NCBI RefSeq assembly: GCF_910578895.1
Contig: NZ_CAJTSC010000027.1
Coordinates: forward strand, 1 to 5,175
DNA from: an uncultured Bacteroides sp.
GTDB lineage: Bacteria > Bacteroidota > Bacteroidia > Bacteroidales > Bacteroidaceae
Length of the DNA stretch: 5,175 nucleotides
Direction of reading: 5' to 3'
The position numbers and the translations under genes were made by a program. Below the pieces are notes generated by a model. That model was not told the origin of the DNA, made no database searches, and worked only from the letters and a program-made list of their open reading frames with translations. Below, in pieces: positions 1-5,116 of this stretch (positions are counted from its first letter, which is position 1; each line of letters opens with the position of its first letter).

Positions 1-26
1 AAAAGAACTATCAAAATAATGCTGAA

Positions 27-59
27 CAAAATTAAACAGGTACTAAAGTTGACAGCAAA
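27..59 (-). promoter_or_regulatory. Leftward Bacteroidetes-type promoter
   Basis: Read on the minus strand, a TTTG (-33 element) at 56-59 is followed after 21 bp by TAATTTTG (-7 element, TAnnTTTG) at 27-34. This spacing fits the Bacteroidetes housekeeping sigma consensus. Transcription would begin near position 20 and leave the window leftward, so the target gene is not seen. It lies just beyond the terminator of the histone-like gene, which suits a new transcription unit. Short AT-rich motifs arise by chance, so confidence is moderate. Confidence 0.45.
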
Positions 60-62
60 AAT

Positions 63-91
63 AAAAAAAGACCGCCGCACGGCAGTCTTTT
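63..91 (-). terminator. Rho-independent terminator of the histone-like gene
   Basis: An 11-bp stem (66-76 with 81-91) encloses a GCAC loop. The single imperfect position is C/A on the plus strand but G-U in the minus-strand RNA, so the hairpin is complete only for leftward transcription. In that direction it runs into a T-tract (complement of 63-69). It lies 24 bases past the stop of the 58-aa gene at 116-292, which it presumably terminates. Confidence 0.85.
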
Positions 92-115
92 ACAGCATCC
101 AATCTGTACTTTTTC

Positions 116-292
116 TTACTTCTTAGAAGCTTCCAAAGATGCTTTACGGAATTCTTTCATTGTCTTTTCGATTTCCAAAGAAGCCTTACGTGCACGGGTA
201 CCGGCTGCCTTGTTACCGTTTTCCAACTGAGCTTTTGCATCCTTTTCAAATGCAGCATACAATTCTGCAACTTTTTCAACTAATTCTTTCAT
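116..292 (-). CDS. Histone H1/Hc1-like small basic protein
   Basis: This encodes a 58-aa lysine- and alanine-rich protein, probably a nucleoid-associated DNA-binding protein acting in the cytoplasm on the chromosome. It begins MKELVEKVAELYAAFEKDAK and has an acidic/hydrophobic helical N-terminal half, then a basic stretch around GTRARKAS (residues 31-38) and a Lys-rich tail ending ASKK. This matches the short bacterial Hc1-like (H1-like) proteins common in Bacteroidetes; they resemble eukaryotic H1 tails only in composition. An in-frame start exists upstream at 415, but it would place the TATTTTTG promoter box (329-336) inside the gene and add a sequence unlike the family, so the Met at 290-292 is preferred. 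AAGGA lies just before the start. The gene appears monocistronic, with its own promoter and terminator. Family assignment is by recognition only. Confidence 0.85.
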   Translation of the reverse strand: MKELVEKVAELYAAFEKDAKAQLENGNKAAGTRARKASLEIEKTMKEFRKASLEASKK

Positions 293-328
293 AATCCTTG
301 TTTTAATTACTTCGTTAATAATGTCCGA

Positions 329-361
329 CAAAAATACATTCTTTCTTGAAATAAATACAGA
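329..361 (-). promoter_or_regulatory. Promoter of the histone-like gene
   Basis: On the minus strand, TATTTTTG at 329-336 is an exact TAnnTTTG box. TCTG at 358-361 gives a three-of-four match to the -33 TTTG with 21 bp spacing. Predicted initiation near 322-324 leaves a leader of roughly 30 bases before the start at 292, consistent with the shorter start chosen for the gene. Confidence 0.6.
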
Positions 362-429
362 AAAACGATATTTTTTTTGATTTAATCCGCAATTTTGGCA
401 TAAAAAAAGGCTCATACATGTTTTTTATC

Positions 430-437
430 TACTTTTG
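430..437 (+). promoter_or_regulatory. -7 box of the AlbA_2 gene promoter, abutting the start codon
   Basis: TACTTTTG is an exact TAnnTTTG match and ends only five bases before the ATG at 443. I see no convincing -33 TTTG at 19-21 bp upstream; that stretch is A-rich. If the box is active, transcription begins at or within a few bases of the ATG, giving a leaderless or nearly leaderless mRNA. The alternative is that the real promoter lies further upstream in the divergent intergenic region. Confidence 0.5.
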
Positions 438-442
438 CAAGC

Positions 443-868
443 ATGAAAACGCTTACAGACGCCCAATATATACATGCTCTCATAGCCGAAGGAGAGCACC
501 AGCAGCAGGATTTCAAGTTCGAAATATCCGATGCGAGGAAAATAGCGAAGACGCTCTCGGCCTTTTCAAACACGGATGGCGGACGGCTTCTTATCGGCGT
601 AAAAGACAACGGGAAAATAGCCGGCATACGCTCCGACGAAGAGCAATATATGATAGAAGCGGCAGCCCGGCTATACTGCCGGCCGGAAGTGAGTTACAGC
701 ATGCAGACCTACCAGGTGGAAGGGCGCAACGTATTGCTTGTGCAGATTGACGAAAGCGACCATAAACCGGTGTATGCCAAAGACGAAACCGACAAGTCCC
801 TTGCCTACCTGCGCATCAGGGACGAGAACATACTCGCCACCCCGGTGCACCTGCGCATCTGGCAATAA
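443..868 (+). CDS. Schlafen-type AlbA_2 domain protein, stand-alone
   Basis: This 141-aa cytoplasmic protein consists almost entirely of an AlbA_2 (Schlafen AlbA_2) domain, a fold associated with nucleic-acid binding and, in eukaryotic Schlafens, RNA cleavage. Visible hallmarks are GEHQQQDFKFE (residues 17-27), the core AFSNTDGGRLLIGVKDNGKIAGI (40-62), and the C-terminal strand region KPVYAKDETDKSLAYLRIRDE (108-128). Acidic residues E18, D23 and D55 lie where Schlafen RNases carry their ExxxxE/D metal-binding triad; this correspondence is my inference from memory of the family. Bacterial AlbA_2 domains usually head proteins of about 400-600 aa with an ATPase-like region and a C-terminal winged helix. 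Here the protein stops after AlbA_2, and a separate winged-helix-like gene follows 24 bases downstream. No signal peptide or membrane segment is seen. Family confidence is high; the biochemical role is unknown. Confidence 0.85.
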   Translation: MKTLTDAQYIHALIAEGEHQQQDFKFEISDARKIAKTLSAFSNTDGGRLLIGVKDNGKIAGIRSDEEQYMIEAAARLYCRPEVSYSMQTYQVEGRNVLLVQIDESDHKPVYAKDETDKSLAYLRIRDENILATPVHLRIWQ

Positions 869-892
869 AGCGAAAGCCCGCAAGGGGAATTG

Positions 893-1084
893 ATGAAGTA
901 TACCGAACGCGAACAACTGCTGCTCGATTTGCTGGAGCAGAACGACCGGCTGTCTCTGAACCGCTATTGCCGCCTGGCACGCCTGCCGCGCCGCGCTGCG
1001 GAGCATCTGCTGGCAAAACTGATCCGTTATGACATTGTGGAGCCCGTGTTCGAAGGACACAAGTTCCACTTCAGGCTGAAATGA
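893..1084 (+). CDS. Small winged-helix-like DNA-binding protein, partner of the AlbA_2 gene
   Basis: This 63-aa basic protein has a pattern compatible with one small winged helix: helix 1 at about residues 4-17 (TEREQLLLDLLEQN), a turn and helix 2 at 20-31 (LSLNRYCRLARL), an Arg-rich putative recognition helix from 32 to about 47 (PRRAAEHLLAKLIRYD), and a strand-turn-strand wing at 48-62 (IVEPVFEGHKFHFRL). ATG 893 is preferred to the adjacent TTG at 890. A GGGG-containing purine run (882-889) lies about five bases upstream and could act as a ribosome binding site. With only 24 bases separating it from the AlbA_2 stop and no terminator between, co-transcription is likely. Many full-length AlbA_2 proteins end in a winged helix, so this may be that module encoded separately. 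I do not recognise a named family; the fold assignment is inferred from sequence pattern. Confidence 0.7.
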   Translation: MKYTEREQLLLDLLEQNDRLSLNRYCRLARLPRRAAEHLLAKLIRYDIVEPVFEGHKFHFRLK

Positions 1085-1128
1085 AGCAGAAAAAAAGTTG
1101 AAGTGCTGGTAAAAAGCAAGTTATTTAC

Positions 1129-1136
1129 TACCTTTG
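1129..1136 (+). promoter_or_regulatory. -7 box of the promoter for the 209-aa protein
   Basis: TACCTTTG matches TAnnTTTG exactly and is followed by GCG, a common context in Bacteroides promoters. A clear -33 TTTG is missing at the expected distance; a GTTG at 1097-1100 is too far away. Initiation near 1141-1143 gives a leader of about 21 A-rich bases with no Shine-Dalgarno before ATG 1164. The presence of this box argues that the downstream gene is transcribed separately from the AlbA_2/winged-helix pair. Confidence 0.65.
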
Positions 1137-1163
1137 CGTCCGTAAATCAGAAAAATTATCATC

Positions 1164-1793
1164 ATGGGTATATTTGCCAAACTATTCAACAGAAACCAGG
1201 AAGAGGTTTCTTCCAAGAATGTGGAAGACTTCGTGTCATTGACGCGCGTCTATTTCCAGTCGGTGATAGCCTCCAACCTGGGCATCACCAACATCCGTTT
1301 TGTGCCGGACGTAGCCAACTTCAAACGTTTATTCAAAATCCCCACACAGGGTGGCCGTCTGGGACAAGCAGAGAAAGCTGCTTCCCGCAAGATGCTGATG
1401 CAGGACTACGGCATTAGCGAGAACTTTTTCAAGGAAATTGATGCTTCCGTAAAAAAACATTGCCGCACGCAGAACGACGTGCAGGGATATCTTTTCATGT
1501 ATCAGGGTTTCTCCAACGACCTGATGATGCTGATGGGCAACCTGATGCAATGGAAATTCCGCATGCCGTCCATCTTTAAAGGCGCATTGCGCGGCATGAC
1601 CGAAAAGACAGTGCACGAGGTCTGCACCAAGACCGTCTGGAAAAAGGACGATGTGCACAAAACCGCCATGACGGTCCGCCAGTACAAAGAACGTCTGGGA
1701 TACTCGGAAGAGTGGATGACCGAGTATGTGTACAACATAATCATGCTGGCGAAGAAAGAGAATAAAAAGAAGGGGGACGAACAAGAAAAATAA
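1164..1793 (+). CDS. Conserved-looking hypothetical protein, 209 aa
   Basis: I do not recognise this family. The 209-aa product starts with a short amphipathic helix (MGIFAKLFNR), has a predominantly helical body, and ends in a highly charged, probably disordered tail (KKENKKKGDEQEK, residues 197-209). A Met-rich hydrophobic stretch at about 112-146 (including DLMMLMGNLMQWKF) could be a buried helix or interaction surface but is broken by polar and charged residues, so a membrane segment is unlikely. Cysteines at 100 and 154 are not in an obvious metal-binding motif. No signal peptide is seen, so it is probably cytoplasmic. Codon use resembles its neighbours, with no sign of recent transfer. 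The start is supported by a TACCTTTG box 27 bases upstream; the end is followed by a strong terminator, so it looks monocistronic. It is a real gene, but function is unknown. Confidence 0.85.
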   Translation: MGIFAKLFNRNQEEVSSKNVEDFVSLTRVYFQSVIASNLGITNIRFVPDVANFKRLFKIPTQGGRLGQAEKAASRKMLMQDYGISENFFKEIDASVKKHCRTQNDVQGYLFMYQGFSNDLMMLMGNLMQWKFRMPSIFKGALRGMTEKTVHEVCTKTVWKKDDVHKTAMTVRQYKERLGYSEEWMTEYVYNIIMLAKKENKKKGDEQEK

Positions 1794-1817
1794 CAGACCG
1801 ATATGGTCTACCCTATT

Positions 1818-1873
1818 CCTGCCGCTACCGCACCCGTCTTTTTGAGTGCGGTAGCGGCAGGTTGTATTTTTTT
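1818..1873 (+). terminator. Strong Rho-independent terminator of the 209-aa gene
   Basis: A perfect 16-bp GC-rich inverted repeat (1818-1833 with 1846-1861) encloses a 12-base loop containing five T's. It is followed after a few bases by a T-tract at 1867-1873. It begins 24 bases after the stop of the 209-aa gene. No T-run follows it on the minus strand, so it is directional. It separates that gene from the radical SAM gene. Confidence 0.9.
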
Positions 1874-1912
1874 CTTCATTCACTTACCGTTAAATGAGAC
1901 AGCAAAATGTGC

Positions 1913-1920
1913 TATCTTTG
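1913..1920 (+). promoter_or_regulatory. -7 box of the radical SAM gene promoter
   Basis: TATCTTTG is an exact TAnnTTTG match, followed by GC. The -33 region (about 1888-1892) has no good TTTG. Predicted initiation near 1925-1927 leaves about 16-18 bases before ATG 1943. It also rules out the in-frame ATG at 1907 as the translation start, because that codon would lie upstream of the transcript. Confidence 0.65.
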
Positions 1921-1942
1921 CAGGGATGAAACTCAATCGGAT

Positions 1943-3583
1943 ATGAAAATTCTTTGGATAGACTTAAACAGTTCTTACGCCCACTCCTCACTGGCACTTC
2001 CTGCGCTGCATGCACAGGTAGCAGATGACCCTTCCATCGAATGGGCAATGGTATCTGCCACCATCAACGAAAACACAGGAACCATTGTGGACGAAGCGTA
2101 CCGCCACAAACCCGACATTATTGCCGCAACCGCCTGGCTCTTCAACCACGAACAACTGTTGCATATCACATCAAGGCTGAAAGCGCTGCTTCCCGAAGCA
2201 TGCCTCGTTTTGGGCGGTCCGGAGTTTCTCGGAGACAATGAAGGCTTCCTGCGTAAGAACCTTTTCGTGAACTGTGTGTTCAGGGGAGAAGGCGAAGAGG
2301 TCTTTCCCCGATGGCTGGCTTGCCGAAACCGGCCGGAACAATGGAATGACATCCCCGGACTGTGCTACCTGGACGCCAACCGACAATATAAGGATAACGG
2401 AACAGCGCGTGTATCGCATTTCTCCGAACTTGTCCCTCCCGAAAAAAGCCGCTTTTTCAACTGGAGCAAACCGTTCGTGCAACTCGAAACCACACGCGGG
2501 TGCTTCAACACATGCGCCTTTTGCGTCAGCGGCGGCGAGAAGCCTGTACGCACCCTCTCTATCGACAGCATCCGCCGCCGGCTTGAAACCATCCGGGAGC
2601 ACGGCATTAAAAACATACGTGTGCTCGACCGTACATTCAACTATAACACGCACCGCGCAAAAGAGCTGCTCCGGCTGTTTTTAGAATATCCCGACATGCG
2701 TTTTCACCTGGAGATACATCCGGCTCTTCTTTCCGAAGAGCTGAAAGAAGAGTTGAAACGGCTGCCGCAAGGACTGCTCCACCTCGAAGCGGGTATTCAA
2801 AGCCTGCGTGAGCCTGTGCTTGAAAAAAGCCGCCGTATGGGTAAACTGCCCGATGCACTGGACGGACTGAAATTCCTCTGCTCGCTCCCGAACATGGAAA
2901 CACATGCCGACCTCATAGCCGGGCTTCCCCTCTATCGTCTCAACGAGATATTTGAAGATGTATGCACCCTTGCCGGATACAATGCCGGAGAAATACAATT
3001 GGAATCGCTCAAGTTGCTTCCCGGCACGGCAATGCGCCAACGGGCGGAGGAACTTGGAATACGCTACTCCCCTTTCCCGCCCTATGAAGTTTTAGAGACA
3101 AACGAAATCAGTGTCAGCGAACTGCAAACAGCCCGCCGGCTATCCCGCCTTTTAGACGGCTTTTACAATACCCCCGCCTGGCAGGCACTGACCAGGGAGT
3201 TAATACTGAACGACAAAGCTTTCTTACACAACTTCCTGGAATATCTTACACAGATAAATCTTATAGACCAGCCCATGAGCCTGGAAAAGCGCGGACTCAT
3301 ACTGTATGAATACTGCAAACGGACCTATCCCGAATATCGGATGCAAGCCAGCATTGCCTGGATAGAAGCCGGCATGTCGTTGAAGAAAGTTCCGGCAGAA
3401 AGGGTAAGAACCAAACATCAGGTTCCGCCGGAACAGTGGAAAGTGATATACGGAACGTATAAGGAAGGCTTGCGGCTCTGCTTTCTGCCACCGGACGAAC
3501 ATACAAAATGCGGTTACTGGTTCGGATTTGAAACAGAAATACAGAAAACAACCCCTGTGTTCAAAGCGCAAACAGGCTTGTAA
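1943..3583 (+). CDS. B12-binding domain radical SAM protein (DUF4080-like)
   Basis: This 546-aa cytoplasmic iron-sulfur enzyme has an N-terminal cobalamin-binding-type Rossmann domain (about 1-150), with KPDIIAATAW (56-65), LVLGGPEF (88-95) and FRGEGEEVFP (113-122). A radical SAM domain follows, with the [4Fe-4S]-ligating CxxxCxxC as TRGCFNTCAFC (Cys187, Cys191, Cys194) and later barrel strands NIRVLD (224-229), LHLEAGIQS (269-277) and DLIAGLPL (323-330). A C-terminal region (about 370-546) resembles DUF4080. The cluster binds SAM and reductively cleaves it to a 5'-deoxyadenosyl radical. The classical DxHxxG cobalamin motif is not evident, as in many relatives, so bound B12 is uncertain. The substrate is unknown. 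An in-frame ATG at 1907 precedes the promoter box and is rejected; MKILWIDLNSSYAH at 1943 fits the family start. No co-transcribed neighbour suggests a pathway. Confidence 0.9.
   Translation: MKILWIDLNSSYAHSSLALPALHAQVADDPSIEWAMVSATINENTGTIVDEAYRHKPDIIAATAWLFNHEQLLHITSRLKALLPEACLVLGGPEFLGDNEGFLRKNLFVNCVFRGEGEEVFPRWLACRNRPEQWNDIPGLCYLDANRQYKDNGTARVSHFSELVPPEKSRFFNWSKPFVQLETTRGCFNTCAFCVSGGEKPVRTLSIDSIRRRLETIREHGIKNIRVLDRTFNYNTHRAKELLRLFLEYPDMRFHLEIHPALLSEELKEELKRLPQGLLHLEAGIQSLREPVLEKSRRMGKLPDALDGLKFLCSLPNMETHADLIAGLPLYRLNEIFEDVCTLAGYNAGEIQLESLKLLPGTAMRQRAEELGIRYSPFPPYEVLETNEISVSELQTARRLSRLLDGFYNTPAWQALTRELILNDKAFLHNFLEYLTQINLIDQPMSLEKRGLILYEYCKRTYPEYRMQASIAWIEAGMSLKKVPAERVRTKHQVPPEQWKVIYGTYKEGLRLCFLPPDEHTKCGYWFGFETEIQKTTPVFKAQTGL
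2735..2758 (+). repeat. 12-bp tandem duplication inside the radical SAM gene
   Basis: GAAGAGCTGAAA is followed immediately by GAAGAGTTGAAA (11 of 12 identical), encoding EELK-EELK at residues 265-272 in a helix of the radical SAM barrel. It is in frame and probably a harmless repeat within a surface helix. Confidence 0.6.
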
Positions 3584-3684
3584 GGGAGAGCGTGTTTCTG
3601 AAAAGGCGCTATTTTGAGAATCCTTTCCGTATGCCCGTGCCACCGGCACATTTGCCGTAATCAAGAGCCGGCAGGGACAAGTTT
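3584..3684. other. Convergent intergenic spacer without a clear terminator
   Basis: These 101 bases lie between the ends of the radical SAM gene (plus) and the Sel1-like gene (minus). The only compact hairpin is GTGCC-ACC-GGCAC at 3637-3649, which has no T-tract on either strand. No ORF, promoter or RNA gene is evident. Termination of both genes may be Rho-dependent or may overlap. Confidence 0.5.
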
Positions 3685-4971
3685 TTAAACAAGAGGGCTC
3701 TTTACCTTCCAAGTGCCGAAAAATGTTTTCTTGAAACATTCCCTGTTGCGCCTTGCCTCTTCCGAACCATACTCTATGGCAAGGTCGAAATAGGCTATCG
3801 CCTGCGGTATGTTCCGCTTCGTTCCCCGTCCGAAACCATAAGCCACACCAAGTGCATTCAGCACCCTGGCATCAAGAGGTTCCCATACCTCGGCGAGCAT
3901 TTCATTCTCTTCTATTTCGGATAGATACTTGAATGCGGCAACATCATCCCGGACGACGCCAAGCCCGTCCTGATAGCAAACGGCAAGTTCGGCAGCCGGT
4001 TGCCAGGAATCTTCCTCATCCATATTCCGATAGGCTTTGTCCAGCCACACCACAGCCTTGCCATAATCTTGCGTGATATTGCCACGTCCGGCAAAATAGA
4101 AGTTACCCACCTGAAATTGAGCCTTTGCATGCCCTGCCTCAGCCGCAGCCATGTAATATTCAAACGCTTTATCCAAATCCTCGTCCACCCCGTTACCGCT
4201 TCCGTAGCACACCGCCACATTATATGCCGATTGAATATCTCCCCGCTCCACAGCCATCAGATAGTAACGGAAGGCCTCTTCCGCATCCTCATACTCATCT
4301 TCCAAATACTTTCCATAATCATTGCAAGTGAGAGGGTCTCCGGAATCGGCAAGCTGTTTCAGATACTCCTCGAATGTTCCTTCATCGGCATTCCCCCAGT
4401 CCGATTCGTAAATAGTGCGATAATTGCCAAACGCCACTGCCAAACCATTGTCAAACGAATCCTCATAATAGCCCTCCGCTATCGGATAGGCAAACGCCTC
4501 GTATTCCTCCAACGAACCGTATTTACGACTCTCTTCCTCACCGTAAATAAGCAGGTAATCACCATAGAACATAACATTTCCCACCATATATTGGCTGAAC
4601 GCGTCTCCCGCCTGCGCCCGTTGCACCACCTCCTCGAAAGCTTCCTTAAGCGATGCAAAAGGCATTGTTTTCTCCACATCAGGAGAAAAAACACCGGTAC
4701 GCAAGGCACAAAGCACCCCGTCCGCACTGCCCCGGCATACACTTTCCTTGATAAAACGGGATGCCAGTTCCACATCTACGGGAAACTCCGCACCACACCA
4801 CACGAACTCTTCTCCCAAATGACAACGCCCAAGGTAACAATAGGCATCCGCATCCCCCTCTTGTGCAGCCTGGCGCAGAAGTTCATACCCCTCCCACATC
4901 TGCTCCTTATTATAACTTTTCCATATCTTGTCAATGGCAACAGTCACTTTTTCACTATGCTCCATAATCAT
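3685..4971 (-). CDS. Sel1/TPR-like repeat protein
   Basis: This 428-aa acidic helical-repeat protein has no signal peptide or membrane segment, so it is probably a cytoplasmic protein-protein interaction scaffold. Sel1-like repeats are recognisable at residues 40-82 (DADAYCYLGRCHLG...), from about 122 (GDAFSQYMVGNVMFYG), at 244-280 (GDIQSAYNVAVCYGSGNGV...AFEYYMAAAEAGH), 281-316 (AKAQFQVGNFYFAGRGNI...AVVWLDKAY), 325-352 (PAAELAVCYQDGLGV...AAFKYLSE) and 368-403 (ARVLNALGVAYGFGRG...AIAYFDLAIEYGS). The middle third (about 140-240) is degenerate and acidic. It ends in a short basic tail (RNRECFKKTFFGTWKVK). The start is either Met1 (4971) or Met3 (4965), with AT-rich DNA and no clear ribosome binding site ahead. 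It is convergent with the radical SAM gene and preceded by a tRNA-Ser terminator, so it is its own unit. Partner and pathway cannot be inferred from the sequence. Confidence 0.85.
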   Translation of the reverse strand: MIMEHSEKVTVAIDKIWKSYNKEQMWEGYELLRQAAQEGDADAYCYLGRCHLGEEFVWCGAEFPVDVELASRFIKESVCRGSADGVLCALRTGVFSPDVEKTMPFASLKEAFEEVVQRAQAGDAFSQYMVGNVMFYGDYLLIYGEEESRKYGSLEEYEAFAYPIAEGYYEDSFDNGLAVAFGNYRTIYESDWGNADEGTFEEYLKQLADSGDPLTCNDYGKYLEDEYEDAEEAFRYYLMAVERGDIQSAYNVAVCYGSGNGVDEDLDKAFEYYMAAAEAGHAKAQFQVGNFYFAGRGNITQDYGKAVVWLDKAYRNMDEEDSWQPAAELAVCYQDGLGVVRDDVAAFKYLSEIEENEMLAEVWEPLDARVLNALGVAYGFGRGTKRNIPQAIAYFDLAIEYGSEEARRNRECFKKTFFGTWKVKSPLV

Positions 4972-4984
4972 GAATTTATTATAT

Positions 4985-4991
4985 CAAAGTA
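4985..4991 (-). promoter_or_regulatory. Possible -7 box of the Sel1-like gene
   Basis: On the minus strand TACTTTG is one base shorter than the TAnnTTTG consensus and lies 13 bases before ATG 4971. No good -33 element is seen. The position is right for a promoter with a very short leader, since a terminator at 5058-5097 requires a new start between the two, but the motif match is imperfect. Confidence 0.35.
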
Positions 4992-5002
4992 CCACCCTTT
5001 TC

Positions 5003-5028
5003 GGCTCACCGGAAGTTTCGGGTGAACC
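5003..5028 (-). promoter_or_regulatory. Imperfect inverted repeat upstream of the Sel1-like gene
   Basis: On the minus strand GGTTCACC and GGTGAGCC (8-bp arms, 5021-5028 and 5003-5010) are separated by 10 bases. The one mismatch becomes a G-U pair in minus-strand RNA. It could be an operator-like repeat upstream of the promoter or a leader hairpin. No T-tract follows, so it is not a terminator. Function is unproven. Confidence 0.35.
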
Positions 5029-5057
5029 TTCTTTTCATACTCCTTTATAGTACCTAC

Positions 5058-5097
5058 AAAAAAATCCCTGTAAATTAATATTTTACAGGGATTTTTT
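5058..5097 (-). terminator. Terminator of the tRNA-Ser transcript
   Basis: A perfect 16-bp inverted repeat (5059-5074 with 5082-5097) has a 7-base loop. Its A/T-rich outer ends give U-tracts in both directions, and the minus strand has seven T's at 5058-5064. It lies 19 bases beyond the tRNA 3' end, so it most simply ends tRNA transcription and insulates the Sel1-like gene. It could work bidirectionally. Confidence 0.9.
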
Positions 5098-5116
5098 GAT
5101 ATACATTTATTTTCAG

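Noticed and set aside
49..54. TTGACA, resembling a sigma70 -35 element
   Set aside because: Bacteroidetes housekeeping promoters do not use this element and no matching -10 is suitably placed.
293..415. N-terminal extension of the histone-like protein to 99 aa
   Set aside because: The extension would span the gene's own -7 promoter box and its sequence does not resemble Hc1-like proteins.
890..892. TTG start one codon before the ATG of the winged-helix-like gene
   Set aside because: The adjacent ATG at 893 is the stronger start and keeps suitable spacing to the purine run.
1907..1942. Upstream in-frame start of the radical SAM protein
   Set aside because: This ATG lies before and within the TATCTTTG promoter box; the extra residues (MCYLCRDETQSD) do not fit the family N-terminus.
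2171..2653. Minus-strand and other-frame open frames across the radical SAM gene (also 1975-2352, 2041-2241, 2274-2684, 2681-3040, 3224-3739)
   Set aside because: All overlap the radical SAM coding frame, which shows continuous family motifs; none has a recognisable domain or start signals.
3664..3701. AGAGCC/GGCTCT inverted repeat around the Sel1-like gene stop
   Set aside because: It has only six pairs with a 26-base loop, one arm in coding sequence and no T-tract, so it is not credible as a terminator.
4000..5025. Long plus-strand open frame (341 codons) antisense to the Sel1-like gene
   Set aside because: It lies wholly opposite a gene with clear Sel1-like repeats. Its translation is rich in Ile, His and Leu without any domain, and no promoter or ribosome site precedes it. 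It is best explained by codon bias of the true strand.
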